Shown here piece by piece: positions 31,254-32,798 of a stretch of DNA of 32,798 bases. The position numbers and the translations under genes were made by a program. The stretch is from Acidimicrobiia bacterium. Lineage in GTDB: Bacteria; Actinomycetota; Acidimicrobiia; Acidimicrobiales; Aldehydirespiratoraceae. A model generated the notes under the pieces. The model ran no database searches, was not told the origin of the DNA, and saw only the letters and a list, made by a program, of their open reading frames with translations. The stretch covers positions 1 to 32,798 of the forward strand of contig JAHQYN010000027.1 in assembly GCA_024421085.1 (NCBI GenBank), read 5' to 3'. How positions within the stretch are numbered: the first letter of the stretch is position 1; the number at the start of each line of letters is the position of its first letter.

Positions 31254-31285
31254 TGTTCATTATGCCGCGCGCGGCATAATGAACA
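31254..31285. repeat. Perfect 32-bp palindrome at the recombinase element end
   Basis: Half-site TGTTCATTATGCCGCG (31254-31269) is followed directly by its exact reverse complement (31270-31285), with no spacer. It contains two head-to-head copies of ATTATGCCGCG, the motif repeated at 31285 (ATTATGCCG), 31302 and, inverted, 31380. This is a likely recombinase binding and crossover site. Confidence 0.9.
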
Positions 31286-31301
31286 TTATGCCGACTCCCT
31301 T

Positions 31302-31390
31302 ATTATGCCGCGTCATTGAAGTTGGCTCTCAATTAGCCTTGTATTATCAGCGACTTATCTTCTCCCATCGATATTTTGACGCGGCATAAT
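31302..31390. repeat. 14-bp inverted repeat pair upstream of the first recombinase
   Basis: ATTATGCCGCGTCA at 31302-31315 and its exact reverse complement TGACGCGGCATAAT at 31377-31390 enclose 61 bp of AT-rich sequence, which may hold the promoter. The motif core is shared with the 32-bp palindrome. Confidence 0.9.
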
Positions 31391-31452
31391 CCAGAGGCTG
31401 GAAACATGGCATGGTTAGCCTATCCCGGAAGGTACCGGGGAAGGAGGCTACC

Positions 31453-32661
31453 ATGGTCAATTTATCTACCGTACGATGCTCCGGTCCACTGTTGGACCAC
31501 TTTGAGGAGCTCGGGCGCGAGTTGCTCGCGCTCGGTTATACGCCACTCTCGGCAAGAAATGTTCTGCGCGTCGCTGCACACCTGAGCCGATGGCTTGAGT
31601 CCCACAGGCTCTCGCTGGAGGATCTAACTCACAAGCATATCGCCGCGTTTTTCCGGGCCCGTCGTCGAGCCCGCTACACCCAATTCCTCACGCCTAACGC
31701 GCTGAAACCGGTTCTACGGTATCTGGTATCCACCGGGACCACGACACGATTGGAGCTGATCGCTACGCCGGCAGGTCCGCTGGAACGGTTGTTGTGTGAT
31801 TACGCCCACTACCTTCAGACAGAGCGCGCACTGACACCCGGCGCTGTCCGCCAGTATCGTGATACTGCGCAGTGTTTTTTAGAGACTCGCTTCGGATCAG
31901 ACTCACTGCAACTCGGCGAACTGAGTCCAGAGGATGTCATTCACTTCGTGTTGAGCCTGTCGCACCGTTACAGCATCGGTAGCAGTAAGCTGAAGGTGAC
32001 GGCGCTGCGTTCGTTCCTGCGCTACCTCTATCTCAACGGCCTTGTTGCCGTGGACCTCAGGGGTGCGGTTCCTTCGGTGGCCGGATGGCGCATGGCGGGG
32101 CTTCCAAGGGGGCTGGATGAGGCGGAGGTGCAGCGTCTGCTGCGCAACTGTGACCGGCGCACGCGGTCAGGTCGCCGCCACTATGCACTGTTGCTATTGA
32201 TGGTGCGCCTGGGACTGCGTCGCTGCGAGGTTGCGGCACTCACGCTGGATGATATTGACTGGCGTCGTGGGGAGATCACCGTCCGGGGCAAAGGTCGCGA
32301 GGAACCCCTGCCCCTGCCACCCGATGTCGGTGAAGCGCTCATGCGCTACCTGCAGACGTTGCAGTCTCACCCGCGGGATCAACGCCACGTTTTCCCCCGC
32401 AGCTGTGCCCCGCGTGGCCCGATCAATAGCGGCGGCATCGGCGCCATCGTTTGCAAACTGCTTCTCCAGGCCGGGATCCACCCGCCACACAGCCACCGCC
32501 TGCGACACACCGCAGCCACGCAGATGTTGCGTCAGGGCGCTTCATTGGACCAGATTGCGCAGGTTCTGCGCCACCGCAGCCACGACACCACTGCGATCTA
32601 TGCCAAAGTCGACCGCCAAGCTTTGCAGGCCGTGGTGCAGCCCTGGCCAGGGGGTGTGTGA
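31453..32661 (+). CDS. Tyrosine recombinase/integrase (first RIT-type recombinase)
   Basis: 402 residues from ATG 31453, with GGAGG about 6 bases upstream; a GTG/ATG at 31411 would add 14 poor residues. The N-terminal SAM-like core-binding domain has two parts (HFEELGRELLALGYTPLSAR to ~95, and LLCDYAHYLQTERALTPGAV to ~195). The catalytic domain shows all active-site residues: Arg256 in LGLRRCEVAAL, Lys280 in VRGKGREEPLP, His348/Arg351 in PHSHRLRHTAATQM, His374 in LRHRSHDTT and nucleophile Tyr383 in AIYAKV. It overlaps a second recombinase by one base (TGATG). The length, double N-terminal domain and tandem arrangement fit recombinase-in-trio elements. Lower GC than the neighbouring genes suggests transfer. 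Confidence 0.93.
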   Translation: MVNLSTVRCSGPLLDHFEELGRELLALGYTPLSARNVLRVAAHLSRWLESHRLSLEDLTHKHIAAFFRARRRARYTQFLTPNALKPVLRYLVSTGTTTRLELIATPAGPLERLLCDYAHYLQTERALTPGAVRQYRDTAQCFLETRFGSDSLQLGELSPEDVIHFVLSLSHRYSIGSSKLKVTALRSFLRYLYLNGLVAVDLRGAVPSVAGWRMAGLPRGLDEAEVQRLLRNCDRRTRSGRRHYALLLLMVRLGLRRCEVAALTLDDIDWRRGEITVRGKGREEPLPLPPDVGEALMRYLQTLQSHPRDQRHVFPRSCAPRGPINSGGIGAIVCKLLLQAGIHPPHSHRLRHTAATQMLRQGASLDQIAQVLRHRSHDTTAIYAKVDRQALQAVVQPWPGGV

Positions 32662-32798
32662 TGAGTACGCTAAGTCAGCAAGTGAACGAGTATTTGCGGG
32701 TGCGCCGTGCACTTGGTTACAAGCTGGAACGCGAGGGCCGCTTGCTTGCAGACTTCGTCGCATTCCTCGACCGTCAGGGAGTGAGTCATATTACAGCA
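32661..32798 (+). CDS. Second tyrosine recombinase (5' part only; runs off the window)
   Basis: From ATG 32661, on the last base of the previous stop, the frame reads MSTLSQQVNEYLRVRRALGY and KLEREGRLLADFVAFLDRQG, then VSHITA to the window end. The 'YLRxRRALGYKLxxxGRLLxxFVxFL' pattern is the core-binding N-terminal helix of RIT-type and related tyrosine recombinases. The catalytic part and any third recombinase lie beyond 32798. Confidence 0.85.
   Translation, partial: MSTLSQQVNEYLRVRRALGYKLEREGRLLADFVAFLDRQGVSHITA

Larger units (their letters stand above)
31254..32798 (+). mobile_element. Left part of a recombinase-in-trio (RIT) element
   Basis: An array of inverted ATTATGCCGCG-type repeats, then at least two overlapping, co-directional tyrosine recombinase genes with no cargo between. 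RIT elements are defined by three such genes flanked by inverted repeats. Only one end and one and a half genes are visible, so the third gene and the right end are inferred. Confidence 0.7.

Noticed and set aside
31108-31389. Plus-strand frame across the RIT inverted repeats
   Set aside because: Runs through palindromes and ends just before the true recombinase; no protein character.
31254-31390. Inverted repeats as a CRISPR or integron attC array
   Set aside because: No regular spacers and no cassette genes; the recombinase is not an integron IntI and the repeats are palindromic recombinase-type sites.

Overview
The window looks like a high-GC actinobacterial chromosome, most likely class Acidimicrobiia (inference). 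Supporting signs are a mycothiol ligase (MshC), a remnant of an F420:NADPH oxidoreductase, an InhA-type enoyl-ACP reductase, an actinobacterial AP4A-phosphorylase-like HIT protein, and frequent GTG/TTG starts with tight ATGA/TGATG overlaps. Two different kinds of DNA meet at an initiator tRNA gene near 12.0 kb.

Positions 1-11.98 kb are accessory DNA. From the left they hold the start of a HipB-like helix-turn-helix repressor with a candidate operator; a two-gene unit resembling actinobacterial toxin-antitoxin pairs, whose DUF6036-like nucleotidyltransferase is split at a G7 tract; and an AAA+ ATPase plus subtilisin-like protease pair of the IetAS defence type. Next comes a collapsed carbohydrate-catabolism cluster. 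Its IclR regulator and a thiamine-diphosphate enzyme are intact, but between them an aldehyde dehydrogenase, a sugar-binding protein, two sugar permeases and a Gfo/Idh/MocA oxidoreductase survive only as fused or frameshifted pieces. A frameshifted Abi-family gene follows, and the region ends at the 3' end of tRNA-fMet with its terminator.

Positions 12.0-30.1 kb are mostly core genes: a lipoprotein, a small membrane protein, an HIT hydrolase, thrS, a PlsC-type acyltransferase, mshC, the npdG remnant, fabI/inhA, two CNNM/CBS proteins, a heterodimeric ABC exporter, a TauE/SafE-type permease, a soluble ABC ATPase, thiN and a polytopic membrane protein. Short tandem repeats sit between or inside several of these genes (units of about 61.5, 32, 15 and 14.6 bp). 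There are also deletion remnants of a TauD-type dioxygenase and of npdG.

Positions 30.1-32.8 kb are again unstable. A truncated APH-like phosphotransferase, two short unassigned reading frames and about 300 bp without a gene lead into a cluster of inverted repeats that includes a perfect 32-bp palindrome. After it come two back-to-back tyrosine recombinase genes, the second cut by the window end. This is the layout of one end of a recombinase-in-trio (RIT) element.

Together the window shows a genome losing genes by internal deletion and frameshift while carrying defence and toxin-antitoxin modules and mobile recombinases. The most interesting items are the G7 tract and hairpin in the nucleotidyltransferase, the protease/ATPase defence pair, the four-gene fusion scar at 7.5-8.7 kb, the RIT end with its palindrome, and the minisatellite that supplies both a stop codon and the next gene's start codon.
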